From NCBI RefSeq assembly GCF_024734665.1, contig NZ_CP102931.1:3222001-3286000 (forward strand): a stretch of DNA of 64,000 bases, written 5' to 3'. Both the position numbers and the translations under genes were made by a program. The DNA comes from Variovorax paradoxus (GTDB lineage Bacteria > Pseudomonadota > Gammaproteobacteria > Burkholderiales > Burkholderiaceae_C). Numbering within the stretch: position 1 is the stretch's first letter; every line of letters begins with the position of its first letter. A model generated the notes under the pieces. That model searched no databases. It worked only from the letters and a program-made list of their open reading frames with translations, and was not told the DNA's origin. Below are positions 26,644-37,107 of the stretch, one piece after another.

Positions 26644-27855
26644 ATGCGTCCACCTCTCACCTATGGCCTGACCTTCACGGCAGCCCTCGCTTCTACCTTC
26701 ATGCTTGTCGCCTGCGGCAAGCCACCGGGCGGGCCGCCTGCCGCGCAGGGCATGCCCGAGGTCGGGGTGGTGTCGGTGCAGCCGCAGCGCGTGGCCATCA
26801 CGGCCGAGCTGCCCGGGCGCACGACGCCCTTTCTCATCGCCGACGTACGGCCCCAGGTCGGCGGCATCGTGAAGGCCCGCCAGTTCCGCGAAGGCAGCGA
26901 CGTGAAGGCCGGCGAAACGCTCTATCAGATCGATCCCGCCACCTACAAGGCGACCTACGACAGCAACGTCGCCGCGCTCGCCAAGGCGCAGGCCAGCCTC
27001 ACGACCACGCGGCTGAAGGCCGAGCGCTACAAGGAACTGGTCGCCATCAAGGCCGTGAGCCAACAGGACTACGACGACGCCGCCGCCTCGCTGGGCCAAG
27101 GCGAGGCCGATGTCGCCTCGGCGCGGGCCAATGTGGAGACGAGCCGTATCAACCTCGCCTATGCGCGCATCGACGCGCCAATCTCCGGGCGCATCGGCAA
27201 GTCGACAGTCACGCCCGGCGCGCTGGTCACGGCGAGCCAGTCGACCGCGCTGGCCACCATCCAGCAGCTCGATCCGATCTATGTCGACGTGACGCAATCC
27301 AGCGCCGCGATGCTTCAGCTGAAGCAGGCCATGGCCCGCGGCGATCTGCAAAAGAGCGGCGCCAACGCCGCGAGGGTGCGGCTGCTGCTCGAAGACGGAA
27401 GCGCCTATCCGCTCGAAGGCAAGCTCGAGTTCTCTGACGTCACCGTAGACCAGAACACCGGCGCCATCACGCTGCGCGCGGTGTTTCCCAACCCCAAGGC
27501 GGACCTGCTGCCCGGCATGTACGTGCGCGCCGTGTTGCAGGAAGGCGTGAAGGAACAGGCGCTCATGGTGCCGCAGCAGGCCGTGTCGCGCGACAGCACC
27601 GGCAAGCCGACGGCCTATGTGGTGAATGCCCAGCACAAGCTGCAGCGGCGCGTGCTCGAAACGGAACGCGCCATCGGCGACCAATGGCTGGTGCGCAGCG
27701 GCCTGCAGGCCGGCGACCAGCTCGTGGTGGACGGCCTGCAGCGCGCGGCGCCAGGCGTCGAGGTGAAGACGGTGCAGTGGAACCCCAAGTCCAAGCCCGG
27801 CACTGAAACGACTGCCAAGGCGGCCCTCCCCTCGCCCGGCACCACGGCGGACTGA
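26644..27855 (+). CDS. RND efflux periplasmic adaptor (AcrA/MexA family)
   Basis: A lipoprotein of 403 residues. The signal peptide ends at the lipobox LVAC, so it is anchored by the Cys in the inner membrane. The adaptor fold includes GRTTPFLIADVRPQVGGIVKAR, an alpha-helical hairpin with AKAQASL and YKELVAIKAVSQQDYDDA, and the conserved RIDAPISGRIGKS and LPGMYVRA blocks. It bridges the RND pump and the outer membrane channel. It is first in a three-gene operon; the substrate range is not predictable. Confidence 0.95.
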   Translation: MRPPLTYGLTFTAALASTFMLVACGKPPGGPPAAQGMPEVGVVSVQPQRVAITAELPGRTTPFLIADVRPQVGGIVKARQFREGSDVKAGETLYQIDPATYKATYDSNVAALAKAQASLTTTRLKAERYKELVAIKAVSQQDYDDAAASLGQGEADVASARANVETSRINLAYARIDAPISGRIGKSTVTPGALVTASQSTALATIQQLDPIYVDVTQSSAAMLQLKQAMARGDLQKSGANAARVRLLLEDGSAYPLEGKLEFSDVTVDQNTGAITLRAVFPNPKADLLPGMYVRAVLQEGVKEQALMVPQQAVSRDSTGKPTAYVVNAQHKLQRRVLETERAIGDQWLVRSGLQAGDQLVVDGLQRAAPGVEVKTVQWNPKSKPGTETTAKAALPSPGTTAD

Positions 27856-27870
27856 TCCAGGAAGACCACC

Positions 27871-30800
27871 ATGGCACGCTTCTTCATCGACCGCCCCATC
27901 TTCGCGTGGGTCCTCGCCATCATCGTGATGCTGGGCGGCGTCATGTCCATCGCCACGCTGCCGATCGCGCAGTACCCGAGCATCGCGCCGCCCGCCGTCG
28001 CAATCACCGCCAACTACCCCGGCGCTTCCGCCAAGACGCTCGAAGACACCGTCACCCAGGTCATCGAGCAGAAGATGAAGGGACTGGACCGGCTGAGCTA
28101 CATGGCATCGACCAGCGAGTCGTCGGGCTCGGTCACCATCACGCTCACCTTCGAGAACGGCACAGACCCCGACACCGCGCAGGTGCAGGTGCAGAACAAG
28201 CTCTCGCTTGCCACGCCGCTGCTGCCGCAAGAGGTGCAGCAGCAGGGCGTCACCGTCACGAAGTCGGCCACCAACTTTCTGAACGTGTTGGCCTTCACCT
28301 CCGAAGACGGCAGCATGAACGGGTCGGACCTGTCCGACTACGTCGCGGCCAACGTCCAGGACGCAATCAGCCGCGTCGAGGGCGTGGGCGACACCACGCT
28401 CTTCGGCTCGCAGTACGCCATGCGCGTATGGCTCGACCCGAACAAGCTCTCCAGCTTCAGCCTCACGCCGCTGGATGTGAAGAACGCGATCACGGCGCAG
28501 AACGCGCAGGTTTCGGCCGGCCAGCTCGGCGGCATGCCTGCGGCAAGCAACCAGCAGCTCAACGCCACCATCACCTCGCAGACACGCCTGAAGACCGCGC
28601 AGGAGTTCGAGGACATCCTGCTGCGCACGCAGACCGACGGCTCGCAGGTTCGCCTGCGCGACGTCGCCCGCATCGAGCTCGGCAGCGAGTCGTACAACAC
28701 GGTCGGTCGCTACAACGGCAAGCCGGCCGCGGGCCTGGCCATCAAGCTGGCCACCGGCGCCAATGCGCTCGACACGGTCAAGGCCGTCGATGCGCGCCTC
28801 GCCGAGCTCGAGAAGTTCTTTCCGCAGGGCATGAAGGTGCAGAAGCCCTACGACACAACGCCCTTCGTGCGGATCTCCATCGAGGAGGTCATCAAGACGC
28901 TCGTAGAGGCCGTGGTGCTGGTGTTCCTGGTGATGTATCTCTTCTTGCAGAATTTCCGCGCCACGCTGATTCCGACCATTGCGGTTCCCGTGGTGCTGCT
29001 GGGCACCTTCGGCGTGCTCGCGGCCTTCGGCTTCACCATCAACACCTTGACGATGTTCGCGATGGTGCTCGCCATCGGGCTGCTGGTGGACGATGCAATC
29101 GTGGTGGTCGAGAACGTCGAGCGTGTGATGGCCGATGAAGGCCTCCCGCCCAAGGAGGCCACGCGCAAGTCCATGGGCCAGATCACCGGTGCGCTGGTCG
29201 GCGTGGCCCTGGTGCTGGCGGCGGTGTTCGTGCCGATGGCTTTCTTCGGCGGCTCCACGGGCGTGATCTACCGGCAGTTCTCCATCACCATCGTGTCGGC
29301 CATGACGCTGTCGGTGCTCGTGGCGCTGGTGCTCACGCCCGCTCTTTGCGCGACACTGCTCAAGCCGGTCGACAAGGATCATGCGATGGCCACCACCGGC
29401 TTCTTCGGCTGGTTCAACCGCAGCTTCGATCGCGGCAACCGCCGCTACCAGGGCATCGTGCGGCACATGGTGGGCAAGGGCTGGCGCTACATGGCCTTGT
29501 ACGCGGTCTTGTTTGCCGTGGTGGTGTTCGGCTTCATGAAGCTGCCGGTCGGCTTTCTGCCCGACGAAGACCAGGGCACGATGTTTGCGCTGGTGCAGCT
29601 GCCGCCGGGCGCGACGAACACGCGCACGGAAGAAGTCATCCGCCAGGTGGAGCATCACTTCCTGGTCGATCAGAAAGACGCGGTCTCGGGCATCTTCACG
29701 GTGGCGGGTTTCAGCTTCGCGGGCAGCGGGCAGAACACGGGCTTTGCCTTCATCAAGCTCAAGCCCTGGAATGAACGCGAGGGCGAAGCACTGAGCGTGA
29801 CGGGAGTGGCCGCAAAGGCCGGCGCCTTCTTCAACACAATCAGGGACGCAAAGGTGTTTGCCTTCGCACCGCCCGCCGTGGCGGAGCTCGGCAACGCGAC
29901 CGGCTTCGACCTGATGCTGCAGGATCGCGCCAACCTCGGTCACGAGGCGCTGATGCAGGCGCGCAACCAGCTGCTCGGCACGCTGGCCAAGGACAAGCGC
30001 CTGGTGGCCGTGCGCCCCAACGGGATGGAAGACACGCCCGAATTCAGACTCGAGATCGATCCGCACAAGGCGCAGGCCCAGGGCCTTTCGATGTCCGACA
30101 TCAACGACACCTTCTCCACCGCCTGGGGCAGCAGCTACGTCAACGACTTCATCGACAAGGGGCGCGTGAAGAAGGTGATGCTGCAGGCCGATGCACAGTA
30201 CCGGATGCTGCCGGAGGACATCGACCGCTGGTACGTGCGCAACAGCGCCGGAACGATGGTGCCCTTCACCTCGTTCGCCAAGGCTGGCTGGAGTTCGGGC
30301 TCGCCCCGCCTGGAGCGCTACAACGGGGTGCCCTCGGTGGAAATCCTGGGCATGGCGATGCCGGGAGCTGCATCGAGCGGTGACGCTCTCGCCATTGTCG
30401 AAGCCGCAGTCGCCAAACTGCCGCCGGGCATCGGCTACGAATGGACCGGCCTGTCGCGCCAGGAAAAGGCATCGAGCGGCCAGACCGGCCTGCTCTATGG
30501 GTTGTCGATCCTGATCGTGTTCCTGTGCCTTGCAGCGCTGTACGAGAGCTGGGCGATTCCGTTCTCGGTGATCCTGGTGGTGCCGCTCGGCGTGCTGGGC
30601 GCGCTTGTCGGCGCGATCCTGACGTGGAAGATGAACGACGTGTACTTCCAGGTCGGCCTGCTCACGACCATCGGGCTGGCGTCGAAGAACGCCATCCTGA
30701 TCGTCGAGTTCGCGAAGGACCTGCATGCGCACGGCAAGAGCCTGGTCGAGTCGGCGATGGAGGCTGCTCGCATGCGGCTGCGGCCCATCCTCATGACCTC

Positions 30801-31038
30801 GCTGGCCTTCGTGCTCGGCGTGTTGCCGATGGTGCTGGGCACCGGTGCCGGGGCCGGCGCGCAGCATGCGCTGGGCACGGCCGTCATCGGCGGCATGCTG
30901 TCGGGCACGCTGCTCGCGATCTTCTTCGTGCCTCTTTTCTTCGTGCTGGTGCGCGGTCTCTTCAAGGGACGGTCGCCCTCGCCTGCTTTGCCCGCCTTGC
31001 CGGACTCGCATGCACAACCGGCCGCGGCCGCTTCCTGA
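27871..31038 (+). CDS. RND multidrug efflux transporter (HAE1, AcrB/MexB family)
   Basis: A pump of 1055 residues with 12 membrane helices and two large periplasmic loops. The paired Asp of helix 4 ([17 protein letters not shown]), the first-segment [15 protein letters not shown], the [18 protein letters not shown] porter stretch and the mirrored helix [16 protein letters not shown] are typical. It starts 15 bp after the adaptor. It uses proton-motive force to push hydrophobic drugs through the tripartite channel. Confidence 0.96.
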   Translation: MARFFIDRPIFAWVLAIIVMLGGVMSIATLPIAQYPSIAPPAVAITANYPGASAKTLEDTVTQVIEQKMKGLDRLSYMASTSESSGSVTITLTFENGTDPDTAQVQVQNKLSLATPLLPQEVQQQGVTVTKSATNFLNVLAFTSEDGSMNGSDLSDYVAANVQDAISRVEGVGDTTLFGSQYAMRVWLDPNKLSSFSLTPLDVKNAITAQNAQVSAGQLGGMPAASNQQLNATITSQTRLKTAQEFEDILLRTQTDGSQVRLRDVARIELGSESYNTVGRYNGKPAAGLAIKLATGANALDTVKAVDARLAELEKFFPQGMKVQKPYDTTPFVRISIEEVIKTLVEAVVLVFLVMYLFLQNFRATLIPTIAVPVVLLGTFGVLAAFGFTINTLTMFAMVLAIGLLVDDAIVVVENVERVMADEGLPPKEATRKSMGQITGALVGVALVLAAVFVPMAFFGGSTGVIYRQFSITIVSAMTLSVLVALVLTPALCATLLKPVDKDHAMATTGFFGWFNRSFDRGNRRYQGIVRHMVGKGWRYMALYAVLFAVVVFGFMKLPVGFLPDEDQGTMFALVQLPPGATNTRTEEVIRQVEHHFLVDQKDAVSGIFTVAGFSFAGSGQNTGFAFIKLKPWNEREGEALSVTGVAAKAGAFFNTIRDAKVFAFAPPAVAELGNATGFDLMLQDRANLGHEALMQARNQLLGTLAKDKRLVAVRPNGMEDTPEFRLEIDPHKAQAQGLSMSDINDTFSTAWGSSYVNDFIDKGRVKKVMLQADAQYRMLPEDIDRWYVRNSAGTMVPFTSFAKAGWSSGSPRLERYNGVPSVEILGMAMPGAASSGDALAIVEAAVAKLPPGIGYEWTGLSRQEKASSGQTGLLYGLSILIVFLCLAALYESWAIPFSVILVVPLGVLGALVGAILTWKMNDVYFQVGLLTTIGLASKNAILIVEFAKDLHAHGKSLVESAMEAARMRLRPILMTSLAFVLGVLPMVLGTGAGAGAQHALGTAVIGGMLSGTLLAIFFVPLFFVLVRGLFKGRSPSPALPALPDSHAQPAAAAS

Positions 31039-31048
31039 GGTGTCTGCC

Positions 31049-32479
31049 ATGAAACCATTCCGCCTTGCTCCGCTCGCGCTCGCCGCCCTGATGGCCGGCT
31101 GCAGCCTGATTCCCACCTACCAGCAACCCGCGGCGCCCGTGGCCGGCAAATTCGCCGGCGACACGGGCAACGCCCCGGCCTCCACGCCGGTGGCCGACCT
31201 CGGCTGGCGCGACGTCTTCACCGATCCGTCGCTGCAGCGCGTGATCGAGATGAGCCTCGCCAACAATCGCGACCTGCGCGTCGCGGTGCTGAACATCGAG
31301 AAGGCCCGCGCCCAGTACCGGGTGCAGGACGCGGCGCTCTTCCCCACCGTCAACGCCAGTGCCGGCGGCAGCGGCAGCCGCACGCCGGCCGACCTGTCGT
31401 CGACCGGCGAAGCCCTCACGGCGCGGCAGTACAGCGCTTCGGTCGGGTTCAGCTCCTACGAAATCGACCTGTTCGGCCGCGTGCGAAGCCTGAGCGCACA
31501 GGCGCTGGAGCAGTTCTTCTCCACGGCCGAGGCACGCCGCAGCACGCAGATCACGCTGGTGGCCGAGGTGGCGACGAGCTACCTCACGCTCGCGGCCGAC
31601 CAGGACCAGCTGAAGCTCGCGCGCGACACCCTGCGCAGCCAGAGCGATTCCTACAGCCTCAACCAGCGCAGCTTCGAACTGGGCACGGCGTCGGCGCTCA
31701 CGCTGAGCCAGGCGCAGACCAGCGTCGACACCGCGCGCGTCGACGTCGAACGCTATACCTCGCAGGTAGCGCAAGACCGCAATGCGCTGGTGCTGCTCGT
31801 GGGCGCCGACGTGCCGGACGAACTGCTGCCGCAGTCGCTGCCCGATGGCACGGCAGCCGCAGCGAGCCCGCTGGCCACCATTCCGCCTGGGCTGCCCTCG
31901 GAGCTGCTGCAACGGCGGCCCGACATCCTGCAGGCCGAGCGCGACCTGAAAGCCGCCAACGCCTACATCGGTGCGGCGCGCGCGGCTTTCTATCCGAGCA
32001 TCAGCCTCACCGCGTCGGCCGGCACGTCGAGCAGCCAGCTCTCGGGCCTGTTCAAGGGCGGCTCGGGCAGCTGGAGCTTCGCGCCGCAGATCACGCTGCC
32101 GATCTTCGACGGCGGCGCCAACCGCGCCAACCTCAAGATCGCGACCGTGAGCCGCGACATCTCGGTGGCGCAGTACGAGAAAGCAATCCAGACGGCGTTC
32201 CGCGAGGTTTCGGACGCGCTGGCGCAACGCAACACGCTGGGCCGCCAGCTCGATGCACAACAGTCGCTGGTGAACGCAACGGCAGAGAGCTACCGGCTGT
32301 CGGACGCGCGATTCCGCCGTGGCGTCGACAGCTATCTGAGCGTGCTCGATTCGCAGCGCTCGCTTTACACGGCGCAGCAGAACCTCATCACCACGCGCCT
32401 GTCGCGCCTGACGAACCTCGTGACCTTCTACAAGACGCTGGGCGGTGGATGGACGGAGAACACTGGCACGCCGATCTGA
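31049..32479 (+). CDS. outer membrane efflux lipoprotein (OprM/NodT family)
   Basis: A protein of 476 residues. A lipoprotein signal peptide ends at LMAGC, then comes the beta-barrel and alpha-helical tunnel fold with two OEP repeats, including [14 protein letters not shown] and [17 protein letters not shown] near the C-terminus. The ATG at 31049 starts 10 bp after the pump stop, and the signal peptide confirms it. It completes the tripartite pump. Confidence 0.95.
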   Translation: MKPFRLAPLALAALMAGCSLIPTYQQPAAPVAGKFAGDTGNAPASTPVADLGWRDVFTDPSLQRVIEMSLANNRDLRVAVLNIEKARAQYRVQDAALFPTVNASAGGSGSRTPADLSSTGEALTARQYSASVGFSSYEIDLFGRVRSLSAQALEQFFSTAEARRSTQITLVAEVATSYLTLAADQDQLKLARDTLRSQSDSYSLNQRSFELGTASALTLSQAQTSVDTARVDVERYTSQVAQDRNALVLLVGADVPDELLPQSLPDGTAAAASPLATIPPGLPSELLQRRPDILQAERDLKAANAYIGAARAAFYPSISLTASAGTSSSQLSGLFKGGSGSWSFAPQITLPIFDGGANRANLKIATVSRDISVAQYEKAIQTAFREVSDALAQRNTLGRQLDAQQSLVNATAESYRLSDARFRRGVDSYLSVLDSQRSLYTAQQNLITTRLSRLTNLVTFYKTLGGGWTENTGTPI

Positions 32480-32567
32480 GCGCCGTTGGCAATCCGGCTC
32501 CTCGCTAAGATGCGCACGGTAACGCCCGGCATCGCCGCCGCGGCGCAATCGCCACGAGGGAGCACCT

Positions 32568-33647
32568 TTGACCATCGACCTGCAGACGCTGAAGTGCGGT
32601 GAATGCGGCAGCAGCGTGCTTCAACGCGCCGGCCTCAACCAGTACACCTGCGCGCATTGCGGGTCGATGTCGGTCGTCGAGGACGACGTCTCCGACCGGC
32701 TGGAGCGGGTGCTCGAGCAGGTCAAGAACGAAGCCGGCCGACGGTTGGCGATCGAGCAGTCGGCACGCAGCAAGAGCATGGCGCGGATGATCGCCCTGGG
32801 CGCGGCGGCGGTGGTGGTGCTGGTCACGGGCTTCTTCGGTGTCATGGCCTACGTCATCGACCGCAACCAGCCGCCAGGAACGTACAGGCCCGGTGGGGCC
32901 TCGACGGCGCAGCGCACCATTCCGAGCGAAGGCCTCAAGCTCGAGGCACGCCAGGTGCTGGTGGGCAACGGCAGCTCGGCCAAACCCCAACTGCTGGTGA
33001 TTGCGCGCAACGAAACCGGCACAGCCCTCGAGCGGCCGAACGTCAAGGCGATCTTCTTCGACCGCGACAGCCGCATCGGCGAGAACAGCGAATCTGTCCC
33101 CATCGGCACGCTGATGCCCGGCGAGACGGTGCCGGTACTGATCAAGCTGCCGGGCGACGGCCCCCCCACGCGGCAGGAGCTGCAGGTGGATGCGCTGTCG
33201 GCACCGTACTGGAAGATCGAGGGTCCGCCGCTGCAGTTCACGCGCGTGCGACTGGTGCAGCAAGATGGCGAGACGTGGCTGTTCGGCCGCCTCGTCAATG
33301 CGCGCAAAGACGAAATGGCACTTGTCGGCATCGAGGTGCTGGTCACGCTGTACGACAGTGCCGGAACGGTCATCGGCTTCGGGCGGGGCTTCTCGCAGGC
33401 CAGCGAGATCAGGCCGGGCGAGCGCAGCGCGGCGGAAGTGCGCATCGAGCGCCTTGGTGATCGCAAGGTGCCGGTCGCGGCATGGGACTACCGCATCGAC
33501 TACAACCTCACGGCAGGGGCGCAGCAGGTCCGCAACCGGGTATTGAGCAGCAACCGCGTGATCCGCACGACCGGCGCGCCGGAGGCCCTTCCCCCGTCGC
33601 CGCAAATGAGCAGCCAGGCGCTGCTGGCCGACGTTGCCGGGCGCTAG
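32568..33647 (+). CDS. zinc-ribbon single-pass membrane protein
   Basis: A protein of 359 residues starting at a TTG with GAGGGAG upstream. The N-terminus has a Cys4 zinc ribbon (CGECG and CAHCGS), then a membrane helix at about 70-95, then an extracytoplasmic beta-rich region with two segments of the FxLYD type (QLLVIARNETGTALERPNVKA; WLFGRLVNARKDEMALVGIEV). FxLYD domains are common in surface proteins of unknown role. It follows the efflux operon on the same strand but has its own leader region. The function is unknown. Confidence 0.75.
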   Translation: MTIDLQTLKCGECGSSVLQRAGLNQYTCAHCGSMSVVEDDVSDRLERVLEQVKNEAGRRLAIEQSARSKSMARMIALGAAAVVVLVTGFFGVMAYVIDRNQPPGTYRPGGASTAQRTIPSEGLKLEARQVLVGNGSSAKPQLLVIARNETGTALERPNVKAIFFDRDSRIGENSESVPIGTLMPGETVPVLIKLPGDGPPTRQELQVDALSAPYWKIEGPPLQFTRVRLVQQDGETWLFGRLVNARKDEMALVGIEVLVTLYDSAGTVIGFGRGFSQASEIRPGERSAAEVRIERLGDRKVPVAAWDYRIDYNLTAGAQQVRNRVLSSNRVIRTTGAPEALPPSPQMSSQALLADVAGR

Positions 33648-33656
33648 GTTCGGTCT

Positions 33657-34433
33657 TCAGGCCACGGCTTCGGGAACGCCTTCGCCGAAATAGAAAGACT
33701 GGATGTCGGCGCGCTGGCGCAGGGCCTGTGCATCGCCGCCAAGTACCGCGACTCCCGCATCGAGCACCGTTGCGCGGTCGGCGTACTGAAGCGCGACGGT
33801 GGAGTTCTGCTCGGCAACGAGGATCGACAGGCCCTGCTCGCGGTTGAGCCGCCTCAGTTGCTCGAAGATGTCGCGCACCACCAGCGGCGCCAGCCCCATC
33901 GACGGTTCGTCGAGCACCAGCAGCCGGGGCCGCGACATCAGCGCGCGGCCGATGGCCGTCATCTGCTGTTCGCCGCCGGAGCTCAGGCCGGCGAGCGTGC
34001 GTCGTCTTTCCTTCAGCTTGGGAAAGATCGCGTAGACCCGCGCGAGGTCTTCGGCGACTTCCGAGCGCCGCGTGTTGCGGCCGAGCCCGCCGGTCAGCAG
34101 GTTTTCTTCCACGGTCAGCGTGCGAAAGCAGTGGCGGCCCTCCAGCACCTGCACCAGACCGAGCCGCACGAGATCTGCCGGGCTGGTGCGGCTCGTGTCG
34201 TGCCCGTCGAAGACGATGCGCCCGGCCGTCACCTGCCCGCGCTCGGCCGGCAGCAGGTTCGACACCGCCTTGAGCGTGGTCGACTTGCCTGCCCCGTTGG
34301 CGCCGAGCAGCGCGTGGATTTCGCCGGCGCGCACGTCCAGGCTCACGCCGTGCAGCGCGACGATGGAGCGTTGGTACGCGGCCTCGATGGCTTCGATGCG
34401 CAACAAGGGGGCCGTCACCTCAGCTCCAGGCAT
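33657..34433 (-). CDS. livF: LIV-type ABC transporter ATP-binding protein
   Basis: An ATPase of 258 residues. Walker A GANGAGKST, signature LSSGGEQQM and Walker B LLVLDEPSMGLAPLV are seen; EGRHCF is the LivF-type Q-loop region. It is last in the leftward sulfur operon and overlaps sfnB by 14 bases. With LivG it energises the LivHM permease. The substrate is probably a sulfur compound rather than an amino acid, by context only. Confidence 0.9.
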   Translation of the reverse strand: MPGAEVTAPLLRIEAIEAAYQRSIVALHGVSLDVRAGEIHALLGANGAGKSTTLKAVSNLLPAERGQVTAGRIVFDGHDTSRTSPADLVRLGLVQVLEGRHCFRTLTVEENLLTGGLGRNTRRSEVAEDLARVYAIFPKLKERRRTLAGLSSGGEQQMTAIGRALMSRPRLLVLDEPSMGLAPLVVRDIFEQLRRLNREQGLSILVAEQNSTVALQYADRATVLDAGVAVLGGDAQALRQRADIQSFYFGEGVPEAVA

Positions 34434-35679
34434 GGAACGGCGGCTTCACACCATTGAGGAAGTAGTTGCCCACGATGGCGTACTTCCACCGCACCGGGTC
34501 ATGCAGCGTGTGCGTGCGTGCATTGCGCCAATGGCGGTCGAGGTTGTACTGCCCCAGCGTCGATCGCGTGCCCGCCAGTTCGAACAGCTTGTTGGTCGCA
34601 AGAATCGCGATCTCGGTAGACAGCACCTTGGCCTCCGCCGTCGCAATCTGCGCCGCAGCCACGCTGTCGGCATCTGGCGCGGCCACCGCGCGGTCGATCG
34701 CACGGCCCGCACGCTCCAGCAGGGCCTCGCTCGCATGCAGCCGGATCTGCAGGTCGCCCACCGCCTGGATCGAGTACGGGTCTTCCCATGCATGGTCGCG
34801 CTGGCTGTCTATCCACGGGCGCGTCTTGGTGCGGATGAAATCGACCGTCTCCGCGATGGTGCCGCGCGCAATGCCCACGTCGACCGCCGCCTGGATGATC
34901 TGGAAGATGGCGCCGTCGGCCGAGGGCGTGTCGTAGCCCTTGTAGGCCGGGATCAGGTGCGTCTTCGGCACCTTCACGTGGTCGATGACCACCGTGCCGC
35001 TGAGCGTGGTGCGCTGGCCGAAGGCCGACCAGTCGTCGATCACCGTGAGGCCCGGCGCATTGCGCTCGGCCACCACGTACCAGGTGTTGCCCTGCTCGTC
35101 GTTGGCCACGATGGGCACGTAGTGCGCGAGCAGCGCGCCGGTCGAATAGAACTTCTTGCCGGTCACCACCACGTGGTCGCCCGCATCGGTGAAGCGCGTC
35201 TCGAAATCGGCCGCGCGCCTGGAGCCCGATTCCGAGAACGCATTGCCCCAGCGCACGCCGCGCAGGAAGTCGGCGAAGAACAGCTTCTGCTGCGCCGCGT
35301 CGGACACCGTGCGCACCGCGGCGACGAAGCCCAGGTGGTTCTGCGTGATCTGCCCGAGCGAGGGGTCGGCCGCCGAGATGATCGCGATCACCTCGGCCAG
35401 CGTGGCGTACGAAACCTCTGCGCCGCCGAAGGCCTTGGGCACGTTGATGGCCCAGAGGCCGCTCTGTGAATAGGCGTCGATCTCCTCGACGGGCCAGCGG
35501 CGCAGGCGGTCGCGCTCGGAGGCGCCGACGATCAGCTTCGCGGCCAGGGCATGCGCCACGGCGATGGCTTCGGCGTCGTCGCGGATCACATGCGCGGGCG
35601 CGTCGGGCAGCGGCAGGCCGGGCACTGCATCGTTGGCTGCGGCCGGTGCGGATGCGGAGGGTTGGAGAACAGCGGACAT
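34420..35679 (-). CDS. sfnB: SfnB-type acyl-CoA-dehydrogenase-fold monooxygenase
   Basis: A flavoprotein of 419 residues of the SfnB/DszC family: PKAFGGAEVSYATLAEVI, QNHLGF, GKKFYSTGALLAHYVPI and the C-terminal GTRSTLGQYNLDRHWRNARTHTLHDP motif. SfnB is needed in Pseudomonas for use of dimethyl sulfone-derived sulfur. It sits between livK and livF in the operon that starts with msuE-sfnG. The exact substrate is not established by sequence. Confidence 0.87.
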   Translation of the reverse strand: MSAVLQPSASAPAAANDAVPGLPLPDAPAHVIRDDAEAIAVAHALAAKLIVGASERDRLRRWPVEEIDAYSQSGLWAINVPKAFGGAEVSYATLAEVIAIISAADPSLGQITQNHLGFVAAVRTVSDAAQQKLFFADFLRGVRWGNAFSESGSRRAADFETRFTDAGDHVVVTGKKFYSTGALLAHYVPIVANDEQGNTWYVVAERNAPGLTVIDDWSAFGQRTTLSGTVVIDHVKVPKTHLIPAYKGYDTPSADGAIFQIIQAAVDVGIARGTIAETVDFIRTKTRPWIDSQRDHAWEDPYSIQAVGDLQIRLHASEALLERAGRAIDRAVAAPDADSVAAAQIATAEAKVLSTEIAILATNKLFELAGTRSTLGQYNLDRHWRNARTHTLHDPVRWKYAIVGNYFLNGVKPPFHAWS

Positions 35680-35730
35680 CGGATGGCCTTTCGACTTGCG
35701 AGTGATTTCGAATGAGGACGTGCGTGGGGT

Positions 35731-37053
35731 TCAGTCGTCGATGCTCTTGCGCACCTTGACGTTCTTTTCCTTGGCATAGGCCAGCGAAGATTTTTCGATG
35801 ATCGGCCGCAGCAGCTTCCAGTCAGGCGCGATCCAGTCGGACACCACGTTCCACTTGCTGCCGTCCCACTGCTGGAAGGCCACGCGGCCATCGCCTTCGT
35901 GGTTGTCCCAGGTCACGTTGATCGAATGGAACAGGCCCTTGGCGCCGAGCGCCGCGGCGCGTGCCTCGTCGATCTTCAGGTTTTCCAGGCCCCAGCGGAC
36001 TTCGTCGCCGGTGAGCGTGCGCTTGCCGAACTTCGCCTGTGCGATGCGGATGGCCTCCACGTTCAGGATGCCGTTGAGCACGCCGAGGTTGTGATAGACG
36101 CTGCCGATGCGCTTCGGGTCCTGCAGATTGCCCTTGCCCGCGCCGTAGACGGTCTTGGTGATCTCCTGCAGCACCGGGTACTGCGCGCCCGCGGCCACGG
36201 TGGTGATGGCCACGTAGCCCTTGGCCGCATCGCCGGCAGGGATCACGTCTTCCTCGGAGTTGGACCAGACGTTGCCCACGATGTGGTCGACCGGAAAGCC
36301 CGTCTTCTGCGCTGTCTTGAGCGCCACCGGATTCATCACGCCCCAGCCGCGCAGCACCACGTAGTCGGGCTTCACGCGGCGGATGGTGAGCCACTGCGAT
36401 TGCTGTTCGTTGCCCGGGTGCGGTACCTCGATCTGCTGCAGCGTGAAGCCGTACTTCTTCGCGAGCAGCTCATAGATCGGGATGGTCTCCTTGCCGTAGG
36501 GCGAGCCGTGGTACAGCACCACGATCTTCTTGCCCTTGAGCTTGTCGGCGCCGCCCTCCTTGCCCGCGATGTAGTTCACGATGCCGGAGGTTTCGCTGTA
36601 CGGGTTGAGCAACAGCGGAAAGATGTACTTGAACACGCGGCCGTCGGTGGTGTCGGTGCGGCCGTGGTTGATGGTGAGCAGCGGCACCTTGTCGGCCGTC
36701 ACGCGGTCGATCAGCGCGTAGGCGATACCGACCGACAGCGGGTTCCAGGTCGCGATGCCGGGGCGCTGCTTGAGGCGCTCGTACACCTCCACGCCGCGCT
36801 CCACTTCGTACTGCGTCTCGCCCTCCTCCCAGGTCAGCTTGACGCCGCCCACGCCGCCGTCGCGCGTGTTCACCAGGTTGAGGTAGTCGATGAAGCCGCC
36901 GAAGAAGCCCGTGCCGCCAGCCGCGTAAGGACCGACGCGATAGCTCTGCAGCGGGAAGAACTGTTCGTTGCCGTCGGCATGCGCAAGCTGCAGGCCGCTC
37001 GCGGCCAGGGTAACGGCCACGGCCGCGGTTTTCAGGTGCTTGATGAAGGACAT
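35731..37053 (-). CDS. livK: LIV-type ABC transporter substrate-binding protein
   Basis: A periplasmic protein of 440 residues with a signal peptide (KTAAVAVTLAASGLQLAHA). The two-lobed receptor fold is seen in DGGVGGVKLTWEEGE, GKKIVVLYHGSPYGKETIPIYE and ADLA-like C-terminal helices. It is placed among sulfur genes and is transcribed with livM upstream and sfnB downstream. The ligand cannot be read from sequence; a sulfonate or sulfone is inferred from the neighbours. Confidence 0.87.
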   Translation of the reverse strand: MSFIKHLKTAAVAVTLAASGLQLAHADGNEQFFPLQSYRVGPYAAGGTGFFGGFIDYLNLVNTRDGGVGGVKLTWEEGETQYEVERGVEVYERLKQRPGIATWNPLSVGIAYALIDRVTADKVPLLTINHGRTDTTDGRVFKYIFPLLLNPYSETSGIVNYIAGKEGGADKLKGKKIVVLYHGSPYGKETIPIYELLAKKYGFTLQQIEVPHPGNEQQSQWLTIRRVKPDYVVLRGWGVMNPVALKTAQKTGFPVDHIVGNVWSNSEEDVIPAGDAAKGYVAITTVAAGAQYPVLQEITKTVYGAGKGNLQDPKRIGSVYHNLGVLNGILNVEAIRIAQAKFGKRTLTGDEVRWGLENLKIDEARAAALGAKGLFHSINVTWDNHEGDGRVAFQQWDGSKWNVVSDWIAPDWKLLRPIIEKSSLAYAKEKNVKVRKSIDD

Positions 37054-37107
37054 GGTGATGAAGACTCTCGGGATGCGAAGGAAAAAGGAAAGAAAGGTGC
37101 TGTGCGC

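Noticed and set aside
26581..31116. Very long minus-strand open frame (1511 codons) under the RND efflux genes
   Set aside because: It is antisense to the adaptor and pump, with Arg/His/Gln-rich composition typical of the shadow of GC-rich coding DNA, and it has no family motif.
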